Source: Prochlorococcus sp. AG-315-D17
Lineage (GTDB): Bacteria > Cyanobacteriota > Cyanobacteriia > PCC-6307 > Cyanobiaceae
Length of the DNA stretch: 62,712 nt
Reading direction: 5' to 3'
NCBI GenBank assembly: GCA_003283685.1
Contig: QBWD01000004.1
Span: 1-62,712, forward strand
The notes below the pieces were generated by a model. The model saw only the letters and a list, made by a program, of their open reading frames with translations, was not told the DNA's origin and searched no databases. The translations under genes and the position numbers were made by a program. Positions 40,318 to 48,229 of this stretch are shown here, piece by piece. Position 1 is the first letter of the stretch. Every line of letters begins with the position of its first letter.

Positions 40318-40866
40318 TTAAGCTTCTAAATCAGATAAAAATTTTTGGCATTTTAGAAATGTTTTTGCCTGTAAAAGATCTTTCTTAGACATAATCGGTT
40401 CATTTTTAAAAGGCCAGGCAATTCTTAATTGTGGATCATTCCACAATAAAACATTTTCAGAAATAGGATCATAGTAATTTGTGACCTTATATTGGACAGT
40501 TGCAGTATCAGATACGGTATAAAAACCATGAGCAAAGCCAGGAGGTACCCATAATTGCAACTCAGGCCTATTTAAATACACTCCAAACCATTCCGAATAA
40601 GTAGAAGAATTTTGTCTCAAGTCAACAGCAACATCGTAGACAGTACCTTCAGTGCATCGCACCAATTTCCCTTGAGATTTGCGTAATCGTTGATAATGAA
40701 GACCTCTCAAAACACCTTTTTTAGAATACGAGAAATTATCTTGTACAAAATCAGGCAAGCCAAATTCTCTAGCATTCCAAGTCTCCATAAAATAGCCTCT
40801 ATCATCCTCAAACTTCATCACCTCTATTAAAAACACATCTGCCAACGCAGTTTTAATTTTTTTCAT
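40318..40866 (-). CDS. rmlC: dTDP-4-dehydrorhamnose 3,5-epimerase family protein
   Basis: A 182-residue cupin epimerase. The catalytic His is in GVLRGLHYQRLRKSQGKLVR, the Asp in YDVAVDLRQNSSTYSEW, and the catalytic-type Tyr region in VPPGFAHGFYTVSD. RmlC epimerises dTDP-4-keto-6-deoxyglucose at C3 and C5. It is the first gene of a four-gene minus-strand run; rmlD, the reductase completing dTDP-L-rhamnose, is absent here. It diverges from the methyltransferase-like gene. Confidence 0.9.
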   Translation of the reverse strand: MKKIKTALADVFLIEVMKFEDDRGYFMETWNAREFGLPDFVQDNFSYSKKGVLRGLHYQRLRKSQGKLVRCTEGTVYDVAVDLRQNSSTYSEWFGVYLNRPELQLWVPPGFAHGFYTVSDTATVQYKVTNYYDPISENVLLWNDPQLRIAWPFKNEPIMSKKDLLQAKTFLKCQKFLSDLEA

Positions 40867-40995
40867 AAAGAACTTTATGTTAATAACAAAGAAAAAATTG
40901 TTTGAAAATTTAAATATACACCTAATTAATTAAAATTTAAAACTGTTTCTAAATAAAGATCATTACGGGATATAATTTTTAAACCGAATCTAGAA

Positions 40996-42090
40996 TTGAA
41001 TAAATCCTTGAATAAAAACTTAGAATGTCCTATTTGTGGACTGAAATTATTACAGTACAAATCCATAAAGGGTCCAAAAGTAACATACACAAGCAAAATT
41101 GTGATTGAGACTTTTAATTTTCTTAAATGTATTGAATGCGGTTTGTTAGTCAATAATGAATTCGAAACTATTGATTTTGATAAATTAAACTATAATAATA
41201 ATGATGAATGCATAGAATCTAGTGATAATTACTTAATAGAAGAGCATATAGTATATTGTAGAAAAAAATATTTAAAAGCAGAGAATAAAAATCTAACTTT
41301 AATTGAACTAGGTCCTGGTTCTAAGCTATCCCTGCTTATTTCACTCAAAAATAGATTTAACTGTAATGCATATGCAATAGATCCCTTATACAAAAGATCT
41401 CTCAAAGATATTGAGGCCCCAGGAATTAATCTTATAGATAATTTTAATAAATTGCCTGTGATAAATACTAACACAATTTTCATAGCAAGAAATAGTATAG
41501 AATATTTAGATAGCCATGAATTTTCCAGTCTAATAAACAAACTTTTCATAGAGAAGGGTTTGTTTTTTCTAGAAATACAACCTACTCATGAGAAAGATTG
41601 GGGCTCTATATTTACATTTACTGAGTACAAAGCATTTTATACAAATCTTGCAATAGATAAGCTTTTCAAAAATAATCAGAAGAGAATAAAATGGATTTCT
41701 TCAAATTATGTATATGGAGAGGGTAGATCTTTTATTTCAGGCCATGTTAGAGATCAAGTAATAGATCAAAATGTAATATTTCATTCTACATTGAAAAGTC
41801 TTTGCAAACAAGTAAAAATTAAAAAAGCAAATAATAATGTAAAGCTTTGGGGCGCCGGTGGGAGAGGATTAATGTTTTTATATAATGAAGGTAAAGATAT
41901 CGTAGATGAAGTCATAGACTCTTCAGAAAGTAGACAAGGCTTATATATTCCAGAGTTTGGTTATATTAAAAGTCCTTCTTCTTTAAATGAGAAAGATATC
42001 ATTATACTATTAAACTCAAACTTCACTAAACATATTCTTAATCAAATAAATAAAGATTGTTCAATCTATACAATAGATGTCCATATATGA
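40996..42090 (+). CDS. Sugar C-methyltransferase-like protein with N-terminal zinc site
   Basis: 364 residues. Cys11-x2-Cys14 and Cys45-x2-Cys48 form a zinc-binding pair as in NDP-sugar C-methyltransferases of the TylC3/NovU type. A Rossmann SAM-binding core follows (LIELGPGSKLSLL near 102) and a C-terminal WGAGGRGLMFL block near 285 matches the family's third domain. The fit supports methylation of a keto-sugar nucleotide. The start is a TTG; no ATG or GTG is available upstream before an in-frame stop. It diverges from rmlC across 129 bases, consistent with a role in the same sugar pathway. Confidence 0.75.
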   Translation: MNKSLNKNLECPICGLKLLQYKSIKGPKVTYTSKIVIETFNFLKCIECGLLVNNEFETIDFDKLNYNNNDECIESSDNYLIEEHIVYCRKKYLKAENKNLTLIELGPGSKLSLLISLKNRFNCNAYAIDPLYKRSLKDIEAPGINLIDNFNKLPVINTNTIFIARNSIEYLDSHEFSSLINKLFIEKGLFFLEIQPTHEKDWGSIFTFTEYKAFYTNLAIDKLFKNNQKRIKWISSNYVYGEGRSFISGHVRDQVIDQNVIFHSTLKSLCKQVKIKKANNNVKLWGAGGRGLMFLYNEGKDIVDEVIDSSESRQGLYIPEFGYIKSPSSLNEKDIIILLNSNFTKHILNQINKDCSIYTIDVHI

Positions 42091-42204
42091 AAATTAAAAA
42101 ATATTCTTACTTACAATCATTAATTGTTTTTTATTCAAAAACACATCTCACAACTCCTTTTAATTTAATAATTTTATTGTATAATAATATGGATTTATAA
42201 TAAT

Positions 42205-43590
42205 ATGGGCAATATAGCAATTATTGGAAGAGGTTCAATTGCAATTTTAGTTGCTCTAGAACTGAAAAAAAGATCATCCGATAGAAATATAACAATAATT
42301 GGTGAGAAAAGTAGATTCTCTGCATCATATGCAGCAGGAGCAATGATTAATATATTAAGCGAAATTGATTGTTTTAATTCACAACACCCACTATGCGATT
42401 GGAAACTGAGAAATAGAACAACTGCTTTAAAGGCTTGGAATGAGTTAGATAACTATTTAAAACAAGAAAATATCATAAAAAGGTCTTTACTTGAAGGGAC
42501 TGGTACAGAAATACGTCTAAAAAATGATTCTAAAAATACTGTAGAAAAAAATTCCTTTAATGCAATACTTCAATCAGCTAATTTATATGATATTAATATA
42601 AGCAAAGATATCAGCCAAGAAGAGTCCAAAATCTTCATACCTGAAGAAAAGTCCGTTGACACAGACTTTTTCTTTACATCGATTGAAACTTATCTTGAGA
42701 ATAATATTGAGTGTATTAATTCTAATATTCAATCAATAAAAAAGTTAGATAATAATAAATGGATACTAGAAGATAATAAAAATGTTAAAAGAATTTTTGA
42801 TCAGGTAATAATTGCTTGCGGAGCGTGGTCTGAGAAACTGATCAATCAATCAAAAGGACTTGAGAGACCATTATTAAAAAGTTTTTATGGAATAGGATCT
42901 GCACTATTAATCAAATCAGAACTACCTTATATAAAAAAACCAACAATAAATCATATTATTCGTACACCAAATAGAGGAGGAACTTGTGGCATTCATGGGG
43001 TTCAAAGAAATAATTGCATATATATTGGAGCGTCAAGTCACGTGACAAATATACCTCTCAAATACCCTAAAATTCCAAGTATTCATAATCTAATTGAAGG
43101 TGCAAACTCATTTTTAGGATTAGATACTTACGAATTATCATTTGAGATAGTAACTGGTTATAGACCTCTAACAGTAGACACAGTTCCTATAATCGGTTCA
43201 TTAGCAAGCGGTGTATTCTGTATTTACGGTACAAAAAGAGATGGTTTTACATGGGCTCCATACTTATCTAAATATCTTGTTAATCAATTAGAAGGTGATA
43301 ATTGCACTGACTGGAATGAGTTATTAGAAATATGCCACCCGAATAGAAATTTCGTTTCATCTGGGGAAGTGAATGATTGTATTAAGAGTTATCTTATTAA
43401 TAAGAAGTTCGAAAACTATCAACATGGAAGAACTATTAATAGTGACCAATTAAATCAATATGAAAGAATCGCAAAAAAAGCTCATGAAATAGTTAATAAA
43501 AACAAAACATATCAAATAGGATTAAATCCAGAAGTTATAAATATGATCTATTACTCGTCTACTTTTCAAAAAATGGATTCAAGCCAATAA
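42205..43590 (+). CDS. FAD-dependent oxidoreductase, DAO (glycine/D-amino-acid oxidase) family
   Basis: 461 residues. The dinucleotide-binding motif IAIIGRGSIAILVALEL starts at residue 4; the second FAD segment VIIACGAWSEKL is near 205, and the C-terminal block FEIVTGYRPLTVDTVPIIGS near 315 is typical of the DAO superfamily. The substrate is unknown. It converges with the giant surface-protein gene across a shared terminator and sits among sugar-nucleotide genes, so oxidation of an amino sugar or amino acid decoration is possible but unproven. Confidence 0.78.
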   Translation: MGNIAIIGRGSIAILVALELKKRSSDRNITIIGEKSRFSASYAAGAMINILSEIDCFNSQHPLCDWKLRNRTTALKAWNELDNYLKQENIIKRSLLEGTGTEIRLKNDSKNTVEKNSFNAILQSANLYDINISKDISQEESKIFIPEEKSVDTDFFFTSIETYLENNIECINSNIQSIKKLDNNKWILEDNKNVKRIFDQVIIACGAWSEKLINQSKGLERPLLKSFYGIGSALLIKSELPYIKKPTINHIIRTPNRGGTCGIHGVQRNNCIYIGASSHVTNIPLKYPKIPSIHNLIEGANSFLGLDTYELSFEIVTGYRPLTVDTVPIIGSLASGVFCIYGTKRDGFTWAPYLSKYLVNQLEGDNCTDWNELLEICHPNRNFVSSGEVNDCIKSYLINKKFENYQHGRTINSDQLNQYERIAKKAHEIVNKNKTYQIGLNPEVINMIYYSSTFQKMDSSQ

Positions 43591-43707
43591 ATAATTCTAA
43601 TAATTAAAAATAAAGGGACAAAAAACCGACAACAATAATAATTTGTTGAATATTATTAGAGGATTGCTACTAGTGAATTAAATTTCTAGTGAAATTTAAA
43701 TGAACAA

Positions 43708-43743
43708 AAAAAAGACTCTGGCAAATATACCAGAGTCTTTTTT
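43708..43743. terminator. Bidirectional intrinsic terminator
   Basis: A perfect 14-bp stem (AAAAAAGACTCTGG with CCAGAGTCTTTTTT) surrounds an 8-base loop, with an A-run on one side and a T-run on the other. It lies between the convergent FAD oxidoreductase gene (plus) and the giant surface-protein gene (minus) and can stop transcription from both. It is one of the strongest terminators in the window, fitting heavy transcription of one neighbour. Confidence 0.9.
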
Positions 43744-43787
43744 GATTAAAGTAGAATTTCTACTTAATTTGAACCTTCTTAACTCCT

Positions 43788-46700
43788 TTATGCAGTGAAG
43801 GCGAAGTTTGTAGCGGACAAGTCGTTGTAAGAAGCAATTGTCATTGTGGCAGATCCTTGCTCTAAGAAAGATAGGTTAGCATCCATTACTGCACCATCAC
43901 CTCCTCCTTGTAAACACATACCAAACACAGCAGCACCAGCATCAGCATCGTAGTAGGTCAATGTGATTGCATCAGTATTACCCAGCGCGTTATCCAATGT
44001 AATTGTGTTTGCATTGATAGCAGTACTTACATCAGAGAACGCATTAAGAGTGTTTGAATAAGCAACTTTAATAACGTTTCGACCATCATCAGTACCATCG
44101 GTATCAGAGAAGGCTGTACCTACTGTGTAATTCAATAGGACAACATCATCGCCACCAGCCACATTGCCATGACCATCTGAAAGAGTATCAATTCCAGAAG
44201 TAGCTGTCATTGCGCTGACATCAATAGTGATGATGTCATCAGTGTCTCCAGTGCTGAATCCAGTAATGGCAGTTGCAACAGCCACAGCATCAACACCAGT
44301 TGTTGTTGTTGAAACGACTGCTGTAATACCTTCACCACCAACTGTTTCAGATACTGCAGGAGTTGCGTCAACAGTTGTATCAGCTGTGATAACAACACCT
44401 GTTGCAACACCGTGTCCTGAAGCAGTTACTCCTGAGAAACTACCGTTAATCCAATTAGTCATTGCCTCCTCTACTAGCTGCAAGTCAGCTGCAGCGTTGG
44501 CTCCAGATACATCTTCAGTTGTAACAGTATAAGTCTTAGTTACACCTGCGATAGTGACTAAAACTGAGTTTGTAGTAGCTGGAGTACCAGCAAGAGTAAT
44601 AAGATTGACCTGAGCAATAGCAGTTACATCTGCTTCGTCAAAAACGATTGTATCAACCCCAGTGTTAAGTGTGATTGTGTCTGTACCTGGAGACGCATTA
44701 ACTGTGTTAGTACCTGTACCAACATCGATAGTGTCGTTTCCAGAACCACCTGTGATGGTGTCATTTCCAGCGCCACCGTTCAGTGTACTTGCATTAGTAG
44801 CAGCAGTGTTGTTAATGGTGTCACCATTAGCTGTACCAGTAATGGTGTAGCTAACTGATCCTGTTCCAGTACTTGCATCAGTTACGATGTCTACAACACC
44901 GGTATTAGTAGAAGCATCAATCGTTACTGCTCTTGAACCTGCAGTACCAGTAGCAGCACTATCTATATTTGGATCTAAATTAAGCGCTGTATCACCAGTA
45001 ATTGTGATCGTTGTTGCATCACCTGTTAAAGCATTGATCAAGTTAACGTCTGAAGCAGTAGTTAAACTTGTTCCGGCCTTACCAGAAGACTGAATAGTAA
45101 TTGACTCAACATTTTGAATGTCAAGAGAAGTTATATCAGTATCTGTATCAGCTGTCTCGTTATCAAGAACAACTGTAGCTGTATCAGATGAACCAGTTAC
45201 TGCCTTAAAAGTCAGTGTTGCTGCGTTCAAGTCATCGGCATAAGTGATTTTCTGACCTGAAGTTAAACCGGTTATGGATCCACCATCTCCACCTGTAGTT
45301 GGAGTTGTGCTGTCCTTAACAATGATGTTATCGAAACCAGTGAACAAGTTTGCGTTTGTAGCAGTTGTTGTACGACCAGAATGATCAATCATCAAAGTTT
45401 GATCGCCTGTTGCAGCAGTTGCTGTCAAGGTAACTCCACTGATATCAGCAGCAACTACACGTGTTGTTAAATCTTGCGCACCAAGGAAATTAACAACATC
45501 TAGAGTGACGTTCGCGTTAGTTGAATCTAAAGCAAAATCGTTAGCTGCAGTACCACTTGAAGTGATATTCAATGTTTCTAGAGTTCCTGTTCCAGTATCA
45601 CCAGTAAGAGTGATTCCTGATTGAGAAGCCGCTGCAGTTCCGTAGCTAGAGCCTGATACCTCAAGATTTAAAGTTTCAGCAGTTGCAGCAGTCGCTGTTC
45701 CAGTTAGTCGCTCAACATTGACTGTAAGAATACGAGTGTAATCAGCAGTTTTGATAGTAGGTTGCTTTGACTGAGCATCTAGTTCAATGATGTCTCCAGC
45801 AACTGTTCCTTTAACTTCAATGGTATTGAAGTTAGTAACGTTGGTAACATCAAAGTCAGGAGTCCCTGCAGCCATATCTACAACAAACTTCTCGATCCTA
45901 TTTGCTGTAAATGTGCCTAGAACTGCATTTGCAGTGATATTCATAACGTCTGAGTCAGTACTCGAGGCGTCTAAAAGAACGTCAGCTGCTTGAAGAGTTC
46001 CAATGTCAGCAGTAACTACTTCATTGCCACCGTCAGTAAAGCGGAAATTAGATGAAATAGTTCCGTTCGCTGCAGAAGTTATACCTGCAGAGTCAGTATT
46101 AGTTGTTAATACGAAAGTTGATCCAACACCAGTTGGGTCACCGTTCCCAGTAATCGTTGTAACACTGGCTGTAACACCTGCTGCAGTATGCGCTGTAGTC
46201 CCATCTATACCTGAAAGGTAAGTAACTGCTTCAGAAATATTTGAACCAGAGACCCAAGGATCAGTACTTTGAGCCTGATAGGCAAGTATTCCAGCTGTGG
46301 TCAACTTAACCTCAGCGGTATAAGCCTCAGCTGCTGTTGTTCTGTTTGTTAAAGCAGTTTTATCATCTGCACTTCCTGAATTATTTTGTGCCGCCCAAAT
46401 TAAATGAGTTGCAATTTCAGCAACCTTAAGATTTCCAAGGTTGATTTCCTGCGTCCAATAAGTCAGACCAGTTACATCAGCTTCTCTGTCAAAGAGATTT
46501 TTATAGATCTGATTAACTTGAGACTCAGTAGACTTATCGCCGTAAGCACTCTTAAATTCGTTTTGCGCATACATATCAGCGGCGAATGAAGCTTGCGAAA
46601 TTCCCTTTTCAGTCCAGTAATCTAGACCTGTAGGATCAGCAGCTCGCCCGAAGTATGCAACATATAGCTCTTGGAGCTGGGTACTAGTCGCGTTGGCCAT
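43788..46700 (-). CDS. Giant secreted surface protein: N-terminal DUF4214 domain, Thr/Ala-rich body, RTX repeats
   Basis: 970 residues, very rich in Thr, Ala, Asp, Gly and Ser, nearly free of Cys. Residues 1 to about 175 hold two DUF4214-type units (LYVAYFGRAADPTGLDYW and IYKNLFDREADVTGLTYW) and DPWVSG. About 180-630 is a repetitive beta-rich region. Near 635-680 are RTX-type calcium nonapeptides (GGAGNDTIT, GGSGNDTID), and the C-terminus ends with small and aromatic residues (ATNFAFTA), as type I secretion signals do. There is no N-terminal signal peptide. The adjacent type I exporter is its probable route. Base composition is visibly GC-richer than its neighbours, as expected for a highly expressed gene. 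It resembles cyanobacterial S-layer-like or SwmA-type cell-surface proteins in design; homology was not tested. Confidence 0.82.
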   Translation of the reverse strand: MANATSTQLQELYVAYFGRAADPTGLDYWTEKGISQASFAADMYAQNEFKSAYGDKSTESQVNQIYKNLFDREADVTGLTYWTQEINLGNLKVAEIATHLIWAAQNNSGSADDKTALTNRTTAAEAYTAEVKLTTAGILAYQAQSTDPWVSGSNISEAVTYLSGIDGTTAHTAAGVTASVTTITGNGDPTGVGSTFVLTTNTDSAGITSAANGTISSNFRFTDGGNEVVTADIGTLQAADVLLDASSTDSDVMNITANAVLGTFTANRIEKFVVDMAAGTPDFDVTNVTNFNTIEVKGTVAGDIIELDAQSKQPTIKTADYTRILTVNVERLTGTATAATAETLNLEVSGSSYGTAAASQSGITLTGDTGTGTLETLNITSSGTAANDFALDSTNANVTLDVVNFLGAQDLTTRVVAADISGVTLTATAATGDQTLMIDHSGRTTTATNANLFTGFDNIIVKDSTTPTTGGDGGSITGLTSGQKITYADDLNAATLTFKAVTGSSDTATVVLDNETADTDTDITSLDIQNVESITIQSSGKAGTSLTTASDVNLINALTGDATTITITGDTALNLDPNIDSAATGTAGSRAVTIDASTNTGVVDIVTDASTGTGSVSYTITGTANGDTINNTAATNASTLNGGAGNDTITGGSGNDTIDVGTGTNTVNASPGTDTITLNTGVDTIVFDEADVTAIAQVNLITLAGTPATTNSVLVTIAGVTKTYTVTTEDVSGANAAADLQLVEEAMTNWINGSFSGVTASGHGVATGVVITADTTVDATPAVSETVGGEGITAVVSTTTTGVDAVAVATAITGFSTGDTDDIITIDVSAMTATSGIDTLSDGHGNVAGGDDVVLLNYTVGTAFSDTDGTDDGRNVIKVAYSNTLNAFSDVSTAINANTITLDNALGNTDAITLTYYDADAGAAVFGMCLQGGGDGAVMDANLSFLEQGSATMTIASYNDLSATNFAFTA

Positions 46701-47255
46701 TTTAGGTGCGAAGAAGATTGTGTAGTAAGGATCTCCGCAGGAAAACTGCGGCTATCTGTTTATTGGACAGGAAGTATATACCCCTGCATAGAACAGAACG
46801 ATGAAACTATAAAGCTTTATCCGCATATCGCAAGCTTCATAAGCTTAGAAAACAAGGGAATCCAAACATTTTTATCAACTACAAAAGAGAATTTCTATTT
46901 AGTTTTTTTAGCCTATGTTCTTAGACAATCAAAACATAAAAACGCCCATAACGATTGATATAATTAGATTGTACGGTAATTACTCGTGTTGACAATAATT
47001 GAAATTTGACGCCTTAAGAAACGAATTTTAACCCAAAAAGAAATTCAAGCAAAAGAAGACTAGTCATCCAGAAATTAAAGTGCACACCAATATTTAACAG
47101 GAAAATCAGCGATGACTTAAACAAATTTCAACTCGATCATTGAAGTAAAGTTGGATAAAATCCATTCCATTCGATAAGATGGACAGCATCTAAAGCGGAA
47201 GGGTTGAATTATCTATAATTAAATAAGAGAATAATTTTTACTTATAGAAATCATA
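46701..47255. other. 555-bp regulatory intergenic region upstream of the giant surface protein
   Basis: The longest gene-free stretch in the window. On the giant gene's side it holds a 6-bp GC-rich hairpin (46735-46751), a 12-base perfect palindrome ATAAAGCTTTAT at 46809-46820, and two more AAGCTT sites at 46832-46837 and 46841-46846. A TATACT -10-like element (reverse strand, near 46772) could start a leader of about 70 bases containing the hairpin. The other half shows no clear gene or structure. Confidence 0.5.
46735..46751 (-). promoter_or_regulatory. GC-rich hairpin in the leader of the giant surface-protein gene
   Basis: CCGCAG and CTGCGG form a perfect 6-bp stem over a 5-base loop, 34 bases before the start codon, in otherwise AT-rich DNA. 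There is no following U-run, so it is not a terminator. It may stabilise the mRNA 5' end or act in translational control; no Shine-Dalgarno is seen before the ATG. Confidence 0.4.
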
Positions 47256-48215
47256 TTGTTTACTAATACTGCCCTAGTTTTAGGATGTACGGGGCAAGAT
47301 GGCTCTCTCATCTGTCAATCGCTTTTAAAAAAAGGATACAAAGTGATCGGATTATCCCGAACTGAAACCAGAAATATTAAAAACCATATCCAATTAGGTA
47401 TTGATCAAGAATTTGAAATCCAAAAGGGTGATATCAAAAATCAAAAAGCAGTTGAGAGATTAATTACAACTTTTCAGCCTGATTCAATATTCAATTTAGC
47501 AGCTCAATCATCAGTAGGAAGATCAATTCATGAACCAATAGACACAATTCATGGAATAGTAAATGGCACTTTAAATATTTTAGAAGCTAGTAGAAAATTA
47601 AATTATTCAGGCAAAATATTTTTTGCAGGTAGTAGTGAGATGTTTGGGTATACATCTGTTAAAGCAAACATTGCACATAGGCAAGACCCCATAAGTCCTT
47701 ATGCAATAGGAAAACAAACTAGTTTTAATCTTGTTAAATTATATAGGGATATTCATAAATTAAAATGTGTTACAGGTGTATTATTTAATCATGAGTCCCA
47801 TTTGAGAAATGAAAATTTCGTAACCCAAAAAATTATAAAATATGCATGTGAAATAAAAAGAAATAAAAGCATCAGACTACAACTAGGGAATATAGACGTG
47901 ATCAGAGATTGGGGATGGGCTCCTGAATATGTAGAAGCCATTCAAATAGTTCTAAAATCTGAAAAACTAAAAGACTACGTGATTTGTTCTGGTAAAGCTA
48001 ATAGTTTGAGACTATTTATTGAAAAAGTTTTCTCACATTATGAATTGGATTGGAGACAATATGTAGATATAGATAAGAATTTAATTCGTCCTAATGAAAT
48101 AGCAAAAAGTATCGGTGACCCCGAACCACTTTTTAAAGATTTAGGATGGAAAGCAAAAGAAAATTTTGACTCTATGATTGAAAAGTTGATTAATCTATCC
48201 TCAGAAAAAAAATAA
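47256..48215 (+). CDS. GDP-mannose dehydratase-like SDR sugar-nucleotide enzyme
   Basis: 319 residues from a TTG start. The motifs are GCTGQDGSLICQSLL (cofactor site), AGSSEMFG (catalytic Ser-Glu), SPYAIGKQ (Tyr-x3-Lys) and NHESHLRNENFVTQKI, equivalent to the GMD-specific loop; the tail has RPNEIAKSIGDPEPL. It is shorter and more divergent than the gmd at 26952-28031, so it may act on a different GDP sugar or catalyse the follow-up reduction. It converges with the triple glycosyltransferase gene. Confidence 0.82.
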   Translation: MFTNTALVLGCTGQDGSLICQSLLKKGYKVIGLSRTETRNIKNHIQLGIDQEFEIQKGDIKNQKAVERLITTFQPDSIFNLAAQSSVGRSIHEPIDTIHGIVNGTLNILEASRKLNYSGKIFFAGSSEMFGYTSVKANIAHRQDPISPYAIGKQTSFNLVKLYRDIHKLKCVTGVLFNHESHLRNENFVTQKIIKYACEIKRNKSIRLQLGNIDVIRDWGWAPEYVEAIQIVLKSEKLKDYVICSGKANSLRLFIEKVFSHYELDWRQYVDIDKNLIRPNEIAKSIGDPEPLFKDLGWKAKENFDSMIEKLINLSSEKK

Positions 48216-48229
48216 CATATTTATTCTTA

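Noticed and set aside
42087..42200. 37-codon frame starting in an ATGA overlap with the methyltransferase gene
   Set aside because: Composition is random-looking AT-rich sequence with no ribosome site; the overlap is likely chance. Kept only as a note.
43681..43760. Possible attachment site or IS end between the oxidoreductase and giant genes
   Set aside because: The inverted repeat is explained as a bidirectional terminator with A- and T-runs; no transposase or target duplication is present.
44227..45093. Several plus-strand frames rich in Val, Ala, Pro and Ser opposite the giant gene
   Set aside because: They mirror the repetitive Thr/Asp/Ala codons of the giant gene on the other strand; typical shadow frames.
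46671..46958. 95-residue plus-strand frame overlapping the start of the giant gene
   Set aside because: TTG start, no ribosome site, no recognisable domain, and it runs antisense through the giant gene's start and leader.
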